NCBI GenBank assembly: GCA_009746045.1
Contig: RPFO01000982.1
Span: 37,501-80,589, forward strand
DNA length: 43,089 bases
Reading direction: 5' to 3'
DNA from: Mesostigma viride
Taxonomy: Eukaryota; Streptophyta; Mesostigmatophyceae; Mesostigmatales; Mesostigmataceae
The number at the start of each line of letters is the position of its first letter. Positions within the stretch are counted from its first letter, which is position 1. The position numbers and the translations under genes are program-made. The notes beneath the pieces were generated by a model. That model made no database searches. It was not told where the DNA came from and was given only the letters and a program-made list of their open reading frames with translations. Below, piece by piece: positions 33,308 through 43,089 of the stretch.

Positions 33308-34839
33308 GGGCGAAATGGCAAGCTCGGCGGAGGCGCGCGGCAGGTCACACTGGCGGCAGCGAGCGCAGACATACCATACCCAAAGACAGGCGTGTCGCGC
33401 GACTCCGGAGTCGCATGCACCACAGAAGGGGCCCGATCCCGATCGCCCTCTGACAACTCCCGAAGGGAATCGGCAGCGCGGGTGGCGCGCGGGTCAGAGC
33501 CACTGGACCGAACAACCGCAGCCAAAGACCGCGGGGCCGAAGGGACAGGGGCCGACGAAGGGGTAGGAACCGGCACAGACGCAGACGGCGCCGGTACAAC
33601 AGGGGGCCGCGTCGGACCCGATGCCGCAGGGGGTCGCGACGGACCCGCCTCCGCAACTGGCGCGCCGGTCTCTGGGGGCGGAGCACCACCAGGCCACATG
33701 TTGAAAATAGGGCCCGTGGGGACAGGCAATCCGGCATACGACTGGTTACCGTCCAAGCTCCAGTCAGGCACCGGGATCCTCTGCGGAGGACCGCCCTCCC
33801 AAAGCCTGGGAAGACCGCCCGGGTCGCTGAAGAAACCCCGCGAGGGCGGCGCTGACGTGGTGGGCGGCTCGGACGCGGCGGCGACGGGCGCGGCCGCTGG
33901 GACGGCGGACTCGCGCCGAGGCGCAGGTACGTCAGTAGCAGGCGCAGAGGTAGCCGAAGGCGTAGGAGCCGCAGCAACAGAGGGAACCGCAGCCGCCGAG
34001 GGCTCGCGCGGCACAGACGGACCCGTAGACGTCGAGGCGACCGAAGGGGAAGGGGGCACAGCTGCGGCAGACACCCCACCTGGCGTGGCTGGAGCGTGCG
34101 CCTGGGCCGCCATGAAGGCCCCGAAGGCCGCCGTCAGGGACTGGATCTGCGCCTGCATCGCAGAAACTGTCGCCGAAAGAGGATCAGGCTCACGACCAGA
34201 GCCCAAAGGGGTAGGCTCCACCGATGCGCACAGGACCGACCTCGGTGAAGACGGGACAGGGGAAGGCGCCGACACTGAAGAGGAGGACGCCGCAGGGGAG
34301 GCCGAATACTCAGGAGAATACTGTGCCTCTACCGGCGCGTCCGTAGGAGTAGGGTCGCCCAATCCTACGCCCGCTGTCTGGTCTGCTATCTCCATGAACT
34401 CTACTGCCCGTAGAAGGTCGCAGGGGTTCTCATCTATTTCCGCATCACCCTCGGCCGGAAGCCAGGGGAACACATCCCGTAGGCAGGAGCGGCCCACAGG
34501 GGTAGAAAGGTAGGAAAACACCCGGGGCACTGGAGAACCGCAGCTATCTGTCCCAAGGCTGGACAGCTGGAGCCACATTCTAACAAACAGTGCCCGGCAT
34601 CGTCGAACCCGTGCAAAACAAGCTGGTGCGGTTCAGCAGGGGAGGGACCGTACCACGTGACCCCGAAGAGAGCAGCCCTGACTAAACCCGCATGTTGGGC
34701 CTGGAGGGCCGGCTGCACGATGCCACCCGGAAACTGGACCGTGACACCCAGCGGCCCGGAAGGGCCTCGAAGTACAGCTCAGGGTCCGGTAGGGGCGGGA
34801 CGGCAGCGGGCTCTCAGCCGGAGGGGTAGGCTCTGACAT
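33214..34839 (-). pseudogene. Accessory region upstream part: P/A/S-rich protein with frameshifts
   Basis: An ATG at 34839 (MSEPTPPAESPLPS) opens just 5 nt after a polypyrimidine-CAG that looks like a splice acceptor. Protein-like sequence then moves between frames: LYFEALPGRW, then GLVRAALFGVTWYGPSPAEP near 34690-34630, then a 454-codon frame 34578-33214. The last is Ala/Pro/Ser-rich with a helix MQAQIQSLTAAFGAFMAAQ, like the low-complexity part of some Gag proteins. It lies between the chromodomain and the LTR. I see no known catalytic motif. Confidence 0.5.
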
Positions 34840-34915
34840 GACGGCTGCGGAGGGGAGGGGACAACCAACCACCCGTCGACAGCAGACATAACATAAGAGA
34901 GGAGAAGGTCTACAA

Positions 34916-37900
34916 CTAGAGCTTGTGCAGGGTTTTATATTCCTGCAGCAGGCGACTACACCCATCTAGCTCACTCTCCGTATACCAGACCTTATCTACT
35001 TCACTACGAGCATACATCCACTTCACTTTATACTGACGCTGGGTACCGCGGCCCTTTTTGATATCTCTATGGGCCACGATGCTTTCTACTTCGTCTTCTA
35101 CTTCCCCAGTGTCAGGGTTATGCTCTAAAGGGGCAGGCGCTAGCTCTCTACCAGCGAACGTACTAGGGTGGTACAGTTTCAGCTGGCTTCTATGGAAGGT
35201 GTTGAATGTGTCTGCCAAGAGGTAGGGATATCGACTTTATATAAGAAATTTCCTACTCTAGACAACACATGGAAGGGTCCTAAGAAGGCGGGCCTAAGTT
35301 TGACCTTAAGTTCTGCTTCAAACTTATGAGCAAAACGGCCAACACGGGGGCCTTCTACTAATACTAGATCTCCTATTTCTATCTCAGGTGCTCTTCTATC
35401 TAAGGAGGCACGCAACCTAGCAAGGTACTTAGACTGAGCTTTTTGGTACCCTGAGATCGCGTGGTCATGAGCAGTTTTCATTCTATCTAGTAAGGACTGT
35501 ACACCTTCTACAGTATCTCGGGACACATCATCCTTGTCCCGTAGAGGACTAGCTAAGAGAGAGGTAGGGGTAAGAGGCTGTCTACCAGTATCTAGGAAGA
35601 AGGGCGTATATCCATGCGCAGCCTGGGGCAATTGTTGAGGGAGAATTCTACAAACATAAATAATCCTCCCAATCACTTCCCGAGCCATTCACATAGTGCC
35701 TAAGCGCTTCTTCCACTACCCTATTAAGACGCTCTACTAAATGAGAGGAGGAGGAGTGGTAGGCAGTACCGTAGGTAACCTTGGTACCGATGGCAGCGAA
35801 AAACTGCTGCCAAAAATCTGAGGTAAATAACTTATCCTTATCACTAATAAACTGCCTACTCAAACCATGATATCTGTATACATTATTGAGGTATAGGCGT
35901 GCGCAATCACGTGCTGTGAGTTCTAAAGGACACGGCACGAGATGGCACATACGAGTAAAACGATCTATGAACACAAGGATTGGGCATTGCCCCTATCATT
36001 CTTTCTAAAAGGTCCTACAAAATCCATCATGATAGAATCCCACGGCATGATGGGGTCAGGCAAGGTCCTAGGTTCTGCTATCTGTCCTACGTTATTGGGT
36101 TTCATCTCCTGGCAAGATTGACAAGTTCTAACATACTCATCTACATCCTTATAAAGGGAAGGCCAGTAATAAGAGCGGGCTACTAGGTCCCGTACCCGTT
36201 TACCACCCTGATGAGCAGCTAAGTCATGCAACTCAAAGAGCAAGGAGGAGCGACAGATAGGAGGGACATACAGGCGCCATTGAGGGGGAGAATCTGCTAT
36301 CTGCACATATAAAAACCCACCTACAAATTTACAAGGGTGCTTGCCTAATTGTTGGGGATGTGCAGCAATGGCAGCTAATGCTTCCGGCTCAGTGGCCGTA
36401 AATCTACTAATAAGGCGTTCAAGATCAGAGGTAGGCATCGCTACAGAGGTATCCAGAACAGGTTTAAAGAGATCTCCTACCGCCTTGCCAAAGAGAAGGG
36501 GAGGTCCTAGAGGGACTACGTTTTCATAAGACTTTCCTGACCTAGTCGCTATATGGCTAAGCGGTATAGAAATTTTATTTTTCCCCTCCCCCCCACCGAG
36601 GCCACGGGAAGGGCCTCACACGGGAGAGAGAGTCCTACGTGAGAAAGGAGATCAGGCATGCGAACAGCTGTATGAAAGAGGTAGGCATAGGATTCATCAT
36701 CAGGTAGTTCACCATAAGGGGTTACACCCATAGTAGTAGGAACTAGAGTAGTATTGAGAACATCAAGGTCCTCGAAAAAGGAATATCTGCACGACGAGAG
36801 AGTGCATCTGGTACTATGTTATCTACACCCTTGACATACTGAAGTTTAAAAGGGGAAAACTGTGCTAAAAATTCCATCCAGCGCGCTTGCCGAGGGGTAA
36901 GGTTGGGTTGGGAGAGAAGATGGGTAAGGGGACGGTGATCCGTTTGGATAACTAATCTATAAGGATCTAGCTCACAGGGTTCATTCAGGCAGACATCAAA
37001 TTGAGCACCTTTAAGAAAGTGCTGCCACGCGTGGCAACAATACACCACCGCTAAGAGTTCCTGCTGGTGTACGGGATAGTTACGCTCCGCAGGGAGCATT
37101 GTCCTAGAGATATACTCAATTGGCTGTAAGCCCTGACCCTGATCCTGGAGAAGGACGCCCCTATAGCTACCTTACTAGCATCTGTAGCACAACAAAGGGT
37201 TTAGTAGTATCCGGTAGGATGAGTACAGGAGGGGAAAGGAGTAGGGATTTTAGCACTGAAAAGCCGACTGACATTCACTACTCCAAACAAAGGGGATATC
37301 CTTCTTTAATAAATGATTAATAGGGGCTGCTATAGTTGCGAAACGCGGGATAAAACGCCTATAGTAAGAAGCAATTCCTAGAAAACTACGTACACCTTTA
37401 ACGTCGGTAGGGTAGGCCATTCCTGAATTGACTTAGTTTTATCCGGGTCGGTAGCGACCCCGGCATCTGACAGAACGTGCCCTAAAAATGGGACACTCCT
37501 ACCCGAACGAACTTTAGCACGGCGCGCCCACAAAGAATTTTCAGCCATTATTTCTAATACTTTCTTTAAATCACGTAGGTGCGTTTCAAAATCAGGAGAG
37601 TAAATAAGAATATCATCTAAGTAAGCTTGAGCACAAGAACGGTCATGCTCAGATAAAGAAACAGAGGAGAAGGAAGGATCCTTTAAATCAGAGGACACCT
37701 GAGGAAGGTGAGAATTTCCCATAACAGGTCTAAGCACTTCATTCATTAACATTTGAAAAGAGGCAGGCGAGTTACAGAGTCCCATAGCCGCTACTCTAAA
37801 CTGGTAATGACCAAAAGGGGTAGCAAAGGCGGTTTTATGGCAATCCTCAGGAGCTATCCGCAACTGCCAAAAACCATCCGCACAATCCAGTACTGTGAAA

Positions 37901-38106
37901 CAAGTGGAACCTTTAACCTTATTAAATATATCATCAATACGAGGTAGAGGGTATTTAGACTTCACAGTAATATCATTCAACTTCCTATAATCAGTAACTA
38001 GGCGAAACTTGCCATTTGGCTTAGGAACTAACAGGACACCAGCTGAGTAGGGAGAGTTACTAGGCTCTATCAATCCTGTTCGGCTCCAATCTGAGCTCAT
38101 TTGCAT
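34916..38106 (-). pseudogene. pol: Ty3/gypsy pol: reverse transcriptase, RNase H, integrase, chromodomain
   Basis: The frames are 38106-37378 (RT: TGLIEPSNSPYSAGV, KFRLVTDYRKLND, the catalytic block AYLDDILIYS, and FLGHVLSDAGV); ~37390-37260 (frame change, then FLGIASYYRRFIPRF); 37099-36743 (RNase H: NYPVHQQELLAVVYCCHAW, TDHRPLTHLL); 36438-35965 (integrase HHCC zinc region with H..H and C..C, then MMDFVGPF); 35974-35648 (FISDKDKLFTSDFW with the second Asp, HLVERLNR with the Glu); 35688-35179 (GPY/F-type LRPAFLGPF); and 35218-34916 (chromodomain: EVESIVAHRDIKKG, YKVKWMYARSE, WYTESELDG). The integrase D, D and E residues are visible but in separate frames. At least four frameshifts show decay, although each domain is well preserved. 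Confidence 0.9.
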
Positions 38107-38119
38107 GGTCTAGGGTGCC

Positions 38120-38612
38120 GAATACTTAACTTTTGACTCCGGCCATGAAATTTCATCGGGTTGGTTGCATTAGACGCGTCTTTTGAAGACGAACACGCTG
38201 ATATAATTTTCTACAGCTATCGCTCAATATTTCCGAAGATACCGGCACCGCCCTGCCCAGCAAATATCGCTGTTGCAATATACGAGAATGCTCATAACTT
38301 TTGACTCCGGCCATGAAATTTCATCGGGTTGGTTGCATTAGACTCGTCTTTTGAAGACGAACACGCTGATATAATTTTCTCTAGCTATCGCTCAATATTT
38401 CCGAAGATACCGGCACCGCCCTGCCCAGCAAATATCGCTGTTGCAATATACGAGAATGCTCATAACTTTTGACTCCGGCCATGAAACTTCATCGGGTTGG
38501 TTGCATTAGACTCGTCTTTTGAAGACGAACACGCTGATATAATTTTCTCCAGCTATCGCTCAATATTTCCGAAGATACCGGCACCGCCCTGCCCAGCAAA
38601 TATCGCTGTTTT
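38120..38612 (+). repeat. LINE 5' UTR tandem monomers, 168 bp x 2.9
   Basis: Three copies of a 168-bp unit beginning TAACTTTTGACTCCGGCCAT start near 38127, 38295 and 38463. They differ at only a few positions. The third stops at GCTGTT (38610), 14 bp before the ORF1 ATG at 38624. In mouse L1, similar tandem monomers carry the internal promoter. That function is inferred here. Confidence 0.88.
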
Positions 38613-38623
38613 TTCAGCTCGAT

Positions 38624-40129
38624 ATGGCGGAATACGACTCATCCCAGCAATCACAAGCGTCCGCGGCCCTGCACCAACTCGCTGACGAAGCCATGGCGTC
38701 ATTGGAAACACCCTTGCACGCTATGCCGGACGCCACTGTCAGCATCCAGCCGCTCCACTCCACCGCTCCGCCGAACAGCGACCTTGCCATGGATACCCGC
38801 GAGGAGGCCTTTTCTGCCGAGGACGCTGCCGCATTTTTACCTGGCAAATGGCCAGGCCTTAACGCCATCATGCGCCTGTCCCGAGCTGCCGCCCTCACCA
38901 TCCTGCACCTGGCTGCCGAGAAAAAGTGCGAGATCCGGGACTGCAACCAACAGGTTACCCACCTGTCGGACTTTCTCCACGACGACCCCGACGACACTGA
39001 CCTCTGCCTCGCAGTCTGGTGGACGTGCTCCCGTCTTTCCGACAGCGCCCTTGAGCGCTTTGTCATGGCCTCTCTGGACCTGGGAGCCGACCCCACTGTT
39101 GCGGCCGCCATCAACATCACCGCCAAGCAAGTCGCCAATACGTGCTTCGATCGCCTCCCTCCCCTCCTCAACGCTGCCCTCAACCCTGTCCACAACCACC
39201 TCGCCACCCACCACGCCCATTCCTCACACGCCGACACCTCCATCCACTCCGCCATCACCCACATTGCAGCAGGGCTGCAGCAGCAGCAGCAGCTCCTCCA
39301 CCAGCTCCAGCAACAACTTGCCGCCTCCATAACTCCTGCCAAGACCACCTATGCCGCCACGCTTCAGAACCCTACGGAGCTCATCAACGAAATCAAAACA
39401 GCCGTCAAGGCCAGCACAAGGGATGCTATGCACGAACCCATTCGCTCATGCAGTATTGTGGTACGTGGCGTCCCCTCGAACGTCAACGATGCACGCCTGG
39501 GCACCTACCTCCGGGGCGACCCCTTCCTGGGGAAGCTCGGCGTGGCCCAAAGCGTCGTCATCAAAACGGCACGACGGCTCGGCGGCCCCACCGCCCCTGT
39601 CTTGGTGGAATTCCACCGCAAGGAGGACAAACTGCAGGTGCAGAAGGCCCGCCGGAACCTCCACGATACCCAACTGAGCATCGACGATTACTATACCCCG
39701 GAGCAGCTTGAGGCCCGGGCTGCCGCTTTGAACCGGCCGGAGGTCCACGAGGCTCGGGCAGCCAAGCAGGCCAACCCGCAACTACGGTGCAGCATCTATG
39801 CCCGCCTCTTTAATGGCGTCTTCATCGTCCGCATTAACGGCCAGGACCTTCCTCCAATGACGGCGACCCCCATGGATACCGCCGTGCCAGCGCCCCAGCC
39901 CGGCCCTGCTCGGCCCCGCCGTCACCGCCATCGCCACCGGCATCGACGGTCACCTGCTCCCCAGCACGTGTGGGGATCCGCCGGGGCAACTTCAGCTCAG
40001 GTATGGCTGCCAGGCTTGGCCGTCCCCCTAATAAATTCGTTCGCTTTGCACCTGAGCCGGAGCCCGCGCTGCGAACCCTTCTCTCCTATCAATGACGACG
40101 CTCGCGGCCCCGCGGCTCCGCGGCTCTAG
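38624..40129 (+). CDS. LINE ORF1 protein, 501 aa, nucleic-acid chaperone type
   Basis: ATG at 38624 after the monomer array. A helical N-terminal part (LNAIMRLSRAAALTILHLAA) is followed by a His-rich stretch and a glutamine-rich coiled coil (LQQQQQLLHQLQQQLAAS). Then comes an L1-type RRM/CTD: SCSIVVRGVPSNVNDARL, TAPVLVEFHRKEDKLQVQKA, and a C-terminal NPQLRCSIYARLFNGVFIVR. The tail is His/Arg-rich (RRHRHRHRHRRS). No CCHC zinc knuckle is present. It overlaps the ORF2 start by 38 bp. The family's role is to bind element RNA in the transposition particle. Confidence 0.82.
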   Translation: MAEYDSSQQSQASAALHQLADEAMASLETPLHAMPDATVSIQPLHSTAPPNSDLAMDTREEAFSAEDAAAFLPGKWPGLNAIMRLSRAAALTILHLAAEKKCEIRDCNQQVTHLSDFLHDDPDDTDLCLAVWWTCSRLSDSALERFVMASLDLGADPTVAAAINITAKQVANTCFDRLPPLLNAALNPVHNHLATHHAHSSHADTSIHSAITHIAAGLQQQQQLLHQLQQQLAASITPAKTTYAATLQNPTELINEIKTAVKASTRDAMHEPIRSCSIVVRGVPSNVNDARLGTYLRGDPFLGKLGVAQSVVIKTARRLGGPTAPVLVEFHRKEDKLQVQKARRNLHDTQLSIDDYYTPEQLEARAAALNRPEVHEARAAKQANPQLRCSIYARLFNGVFIVRINGQDLPPMTATPMDTAVPAPQPGPARPRRHRHRHRHRRSPAPQHVWGSAGATSAQVWLPGLAVPLINSFALHLSRSPRCEPFSPINDDARGPAAPRL

Positions 40130-43089
40130 CAGTGGGATCTGCCTAACTCCCCTTCCCGCCCCTTTGCCTTCGCAGCCCTCGGGCTGTCGGAGAGAGAGCA
40201 ACGGGTCGGCAGTGAGCCAGGTTAGCCCCGCCTCGCGCGGCCGCCTCCGAAACCTCCTCAGACTGCACGCATTTCTTATGCGTGCAGACGCAAACTCATT
40301 CTACCTGGCCACCCGAGCCAACCGTCGGCGTCGCCTCGACGCGTTGGCAGGAAGAATCGAAATGGTGATTGAAAGCATAAGTCCCCAACCCGCCCCCCCT
40401 ACCCCACCACCTCCACCCCCACCCCCATCACCACCCTGCTCCATCTCCGCCCCCACCCCCGCCTGCACCCCCCTTTTCGGTCAACGCGCGCCCTTGGTCA
40501 TCGCCACCTTCAACGCCCGCACGCTCCAGCCCGACGCTGACCGCTGTCACTGCCTGCGCAGTGACGACTGTCAGTGCCATCGAGTCTCCAATCTTATTGG
40601 TTTCTGCATCGACAATAATATCGCCATCCTGGGAATCCAAGAACACAGGCGCACTGCATCGGCCCGCGGATCAACTGCCCTTGTTGCTGACGACATCGAC
40701 GGCTGGCGGTTCTACTACGGAGGCGGCGACGGCACCGGGAACGGGGGCGTCGGTCTCCTCTGCTCCCCGCTCGCCGTACGCCACATGGGCGAACCCCAGC
40801 TGGTCAACGCTCGCCTCCTCGTGGCCACTTTTCATTCGATGGAGGGCCACTCGACCTACGCCCTGACGGTGGGCGTTGGTTACGCACCCCACTCCGGCCA
40901 CCCAGAACAAGACCGCAAGGACTTCTTTGCAGCGCTGGAGAACCTGGCGAACGGCATCCCTGGTCGCAACTACCTCGCTCTGCTGCTGGACGCCAACGCC
41001 ACGCTACCACCGGGTACTGGCGGATGTCAGCACGCCCCCAACGGTACGGTCTCCAATGCCAACACCGAACTTTTTGCTGATTTGCTTACGACATGCGATT
41101 TGGTCACTGCCAACACCCGCTTTCCACATAGTCCAGATGCTTTGGTCACACACACCTCGCCAACTGGCACTGAACGCTGCATTGACTATGTTGTAATGCG
41201 CAAGCGTCATCAAGGATCTGTCCTAGCTGCTCGCTCGCATGTGATCCCCCTGGTGCGCTCCGATCATCGCATCGTCACCGCCCGCATCCGCCTGCGATTC
41301 CCCTCGCCCTTTCGTAAGCACGTGGCACCACCTGATTTGCGCACACTTCAGTTGCTCGAGAAATCTGACGACGCTCTGGAGGACTTCCCTGAAAAACGCG
41401 CCCACAAGCGCGCCGCAGAGGCGTTCGTCGACGCGCTGGACATCCCGGCCAGCCACGCCCAGCTGTTCGCTGCCGGCCCGGCATCGGCCCTTCGGCACCT
41501 CGCTGACAAGCTGCCCGCGGCCGGGGCCCTACTGCCCCCCGCCGCCCGCCCCGCTTCACCAGCCTGCACCGGCTCCCCGCCGTCATCCAGGCCCGGCAAG
41601 CCCTGCGCGACAACCGCGACCCCGCCCGCTACGCCCGCCTCAAAGCCGATTACCACTCGGCCATCCGGCAGGCGACCAAGGAGCAGGAGGACCTTCATGT
41701 CCGCGAGTACTTCGCCCACCTCAAGGACCAGCACGGCAAGTACGCCTGGACCCGCCTGCGTCACGCCCAACGGCCCGCCGGCGGCGCGCAGCCGGCGCCG
41801 CGGACGCTCTCTGGCTCACCGCAGCAGCAGCTCAACCAGTGGTATTCCTCCCAGTCCCGGCTGCTCGGCCCCCCCGCCGCCTCCGCCGCTTGGCCCTCTG
41901 GCGGCCGCACGCCTGGCAGTAGCACCGGCGGACGTCCCTGCGCCGCCCACGCCACCCGCCGCTGAGCAGGACTACACGTACCCAGCCCTGACGGAACCCC
42001 TGGCCCACCCCAACGAGCTCCCGCCGTTCACCGAGCTCGAGCTGAGCACCGCCGCCAAGCAACTCCGCTTCTATGCTGCCGTTGGACCTGACCAGCTCCC
42101 AGCCCCGGTGATTAAGCTGACGGCGCTCACGGGGTTCCTGCTTGACGTCTGCAACCGGATCCTGCTTGCCGACGCGCCGCCGATTCCGGAGTGGCAGCAC
42201 AGCTACCGTATTATGCTGTACAAAAACAAAGGTTCCCCTGACGACCCCGCCAACTACAGAGGAGTCTGCATCCAGAGCGCCGCACTTAAGTTGTTCATGC
42301 GCATGATCCTCAACCGCCTTCGTTCTGCTCTCGACTGTCACCTTGGGGAAAGTCAAATGGGCTTCCGTCCTGGGCGCAACACCGTCATGGCCATCTTCGT
42401 CGCGCGTCGCCTCTTCGAGGAAATCGCTCTCCTGCAACCTGGTGAGTTTCCCGCCATCCTGATCTTCGTCGACTTCATCAAGGCTTTTGATTCTGTCCTC
42501 TGGGACGCTCTATGGGCTGTACTTGCTCGCGCTCGCGTCCCCACTCCCCTGATTACCGTCATCCGCACGCTGTATGAGGGGTCCACCACTTCGGTGCGCA
42601 CTCAGCACGGCATAACCCCGCCCTGCCCACTGCAGACCGGCGTCTGGCAGGGTTGCGTCCTGTCGCCGTACCTGTTTATTATTGTAGTGGATTATGTTAT
42701 GCGCCAGGCACGTGCTCGCTTTGCTAGCATTGCAGGCCGTGCCCCTGGCCTAGCGATCACGAACGAGCTTGGGGAAGGGGGGCCGACTAACAAGCAGAAT
42801 TTACTAGCTGACCTCATTTATGCCGACGACATCACGCTCATCGAGAAGCCGGAGTCTGCCCAACTTTGGCTGGACTGCCTGGCGCTCGAGCTCGGGCGGT
42901 TGGTCTAGAAATCAGCCCCAAAACGGAGGCCCTGGCCCTCGGCATGGCAGGGCCCCCACCCACACTCCGCCTCTTAGACGATGCCGAGGTCAACTACCCT
43001 ACTTCAGGCCGCTTCAAGCTGCTCGCAGTTGGCTTCCTGACTGCGAGGACGACATGACGACACACTATACTATAAATTTACGGGCCGTA
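40092..43089 (+). pseudogene. LINE ORF2: APE-type endonuclease and reverse transcriptase, frameshifted, incomplete at right edge
   Basis: The open frame is 40092-42908. Residues ~134-400 are an exonuclease-endonuclease-phosphatase nickase: ATFNARTL, IQEHRR (catalytic Glu), LLLDANA, and RSDHRIV near the end. Residues ~690-935 are the RT: YRIMLYKNKG, MGFRPGRNT, FVDFIKAFD, GVWQGCVLSPYLF and LIYADDITLIE (catalytic YADD). Between them, ~41545-41865, the frame turns P/S/R-rich while the next frame reads as a normal helical linker, which suggests two compensating indels. After the stop at 42908, RT sequence continues in another frame (GLEISPKTEALALG), and after ~43030 in a third (WLPDCEDDM). This copy is therefore dead. 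The start could be this ATG or a later Met at 40278. Confidence 0.85.

Larger units (their letters stand above)
31716..38119 (-). mobile_element. Ty3/gypsy chromovirus-type LTR retrotransposon, 5' part missing
   Basis: On the minus strand the order is RT (cut at its N-terminus), RNase H, integrase, chromodomain, an extra coding region, a polypurine tract and an LTR. Gag, protease and the 5' LTR are absent: the sequence changes to LINE 5' repeats at about 38119. Several frameshifts show it is no longer functional in one piece. Confidence 0.88.
38120..43089 (+). mobile_element. Non-LTR retrotransposon (LINE) with APE endonuclease, inserted into the Ty3 element
   Basis: The element comprises tandem 5' monomers, ORF1 (38624-40129), then ORF2 (from 40092, with endonuclease and RT) running off the right edge. 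Its orientation is opposite to the Ty3 element it interrupts. The 3' UTR and tail are outside the window, so it is unknown whether it shares its 3' end with the ORF1-only copies. Confidence 0.9.

Noticed and set aside
33392-34513. 373-codon plus-strand frame
   Set aside because: Shadow of the P/A/S-rich minus-strand accessory ORF; no motif or element context on the plus strand.
38497-38685. Translation start within the 168-bp monomers
   Set aside because: The frame crosses the monomer and ends soon after; ORF1 with domains starts at 38624.
38614-39348. 244-codon minus-strand frame
   Set aside because: Antisense shadow of LINE ORF1.

Overview
The window is nuclear DNA of a photosynthetic eukaryote of the green lineage, most likely a green alga. 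A nucleus-encoded, intron-containing psbW gene (photosystem II subunit W, known only from green algae and land plants) and a lumen-targeted cyclophilin of the plant CYP26/CYP28 kind support this. The genes are intron-rich, with GT..AG introns of about 0.2-1.9 kb full of minisatellites, and coding sequence is GC-rich. I cannot name the species.

Left half (1-25.4 kb) is genic. On the minus strand, 7375 to beyond base 1, lies a PHD/extended-PHD chromatin-reader gene whose 3' end is outside the window. On the plus strand, 9928-16151, a ten-exon gene encodes a 308-residue protein with two C-terminal EF-hands. On the minus strand, 23638-18342, a five-exon gene encodes a thylakoid-lumen cyclophilin-like protein with degenerate active-site residues. 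It is divergent from psbW (24452-25407, plus, three exons). I derived the exon structures by chaining GT..AG boundaries that keep reading phase and rebuild conserved domains. All four models stay in phase.

Right half (25.4-43.1 kb) is a retrotransposon cluster. First come two 5'-truncated copies of a LINE-type element that end in (CAATT)n tails and have 11-bp target-site duplications. These copies carry only an L1-ORF1-like protein, followed directly by a 3' UTR. Around them lie an older fragment of the same family, inverted 3'-end fragments, and a dispersed SINE-like repeat whose tail matches the LINE 3' end. Next, on the minus strand, is a decayed Ty3/gypsy chromovirus with RT, RNase H, integrase, chromodomain, polypurine tract and 3' LTR. 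It has an unusual extra coding region between pol and the LTR. Its RT is cut off by an opposite-strand LINE (38.12 kb to the window end) with three tandem 168-bp 5' monomers, an ORF1 and an APE-endonuclease/RT ORF2.

The most interesting signals are: (i) the ORF1-only LINE family and its tail-sharing SINE-like partner; (ii) tandem duplications that copy an exon end plus its splice donor, seen in two unrelated genes; (iii) the accessory region of the Ty3 element; (iv) the monomeric LINE promoter array; (v) a near-perfect ~147-bp hairpin upstream of the EF-hand gene. No tRNA, rRNA or CRISPR array is supported.
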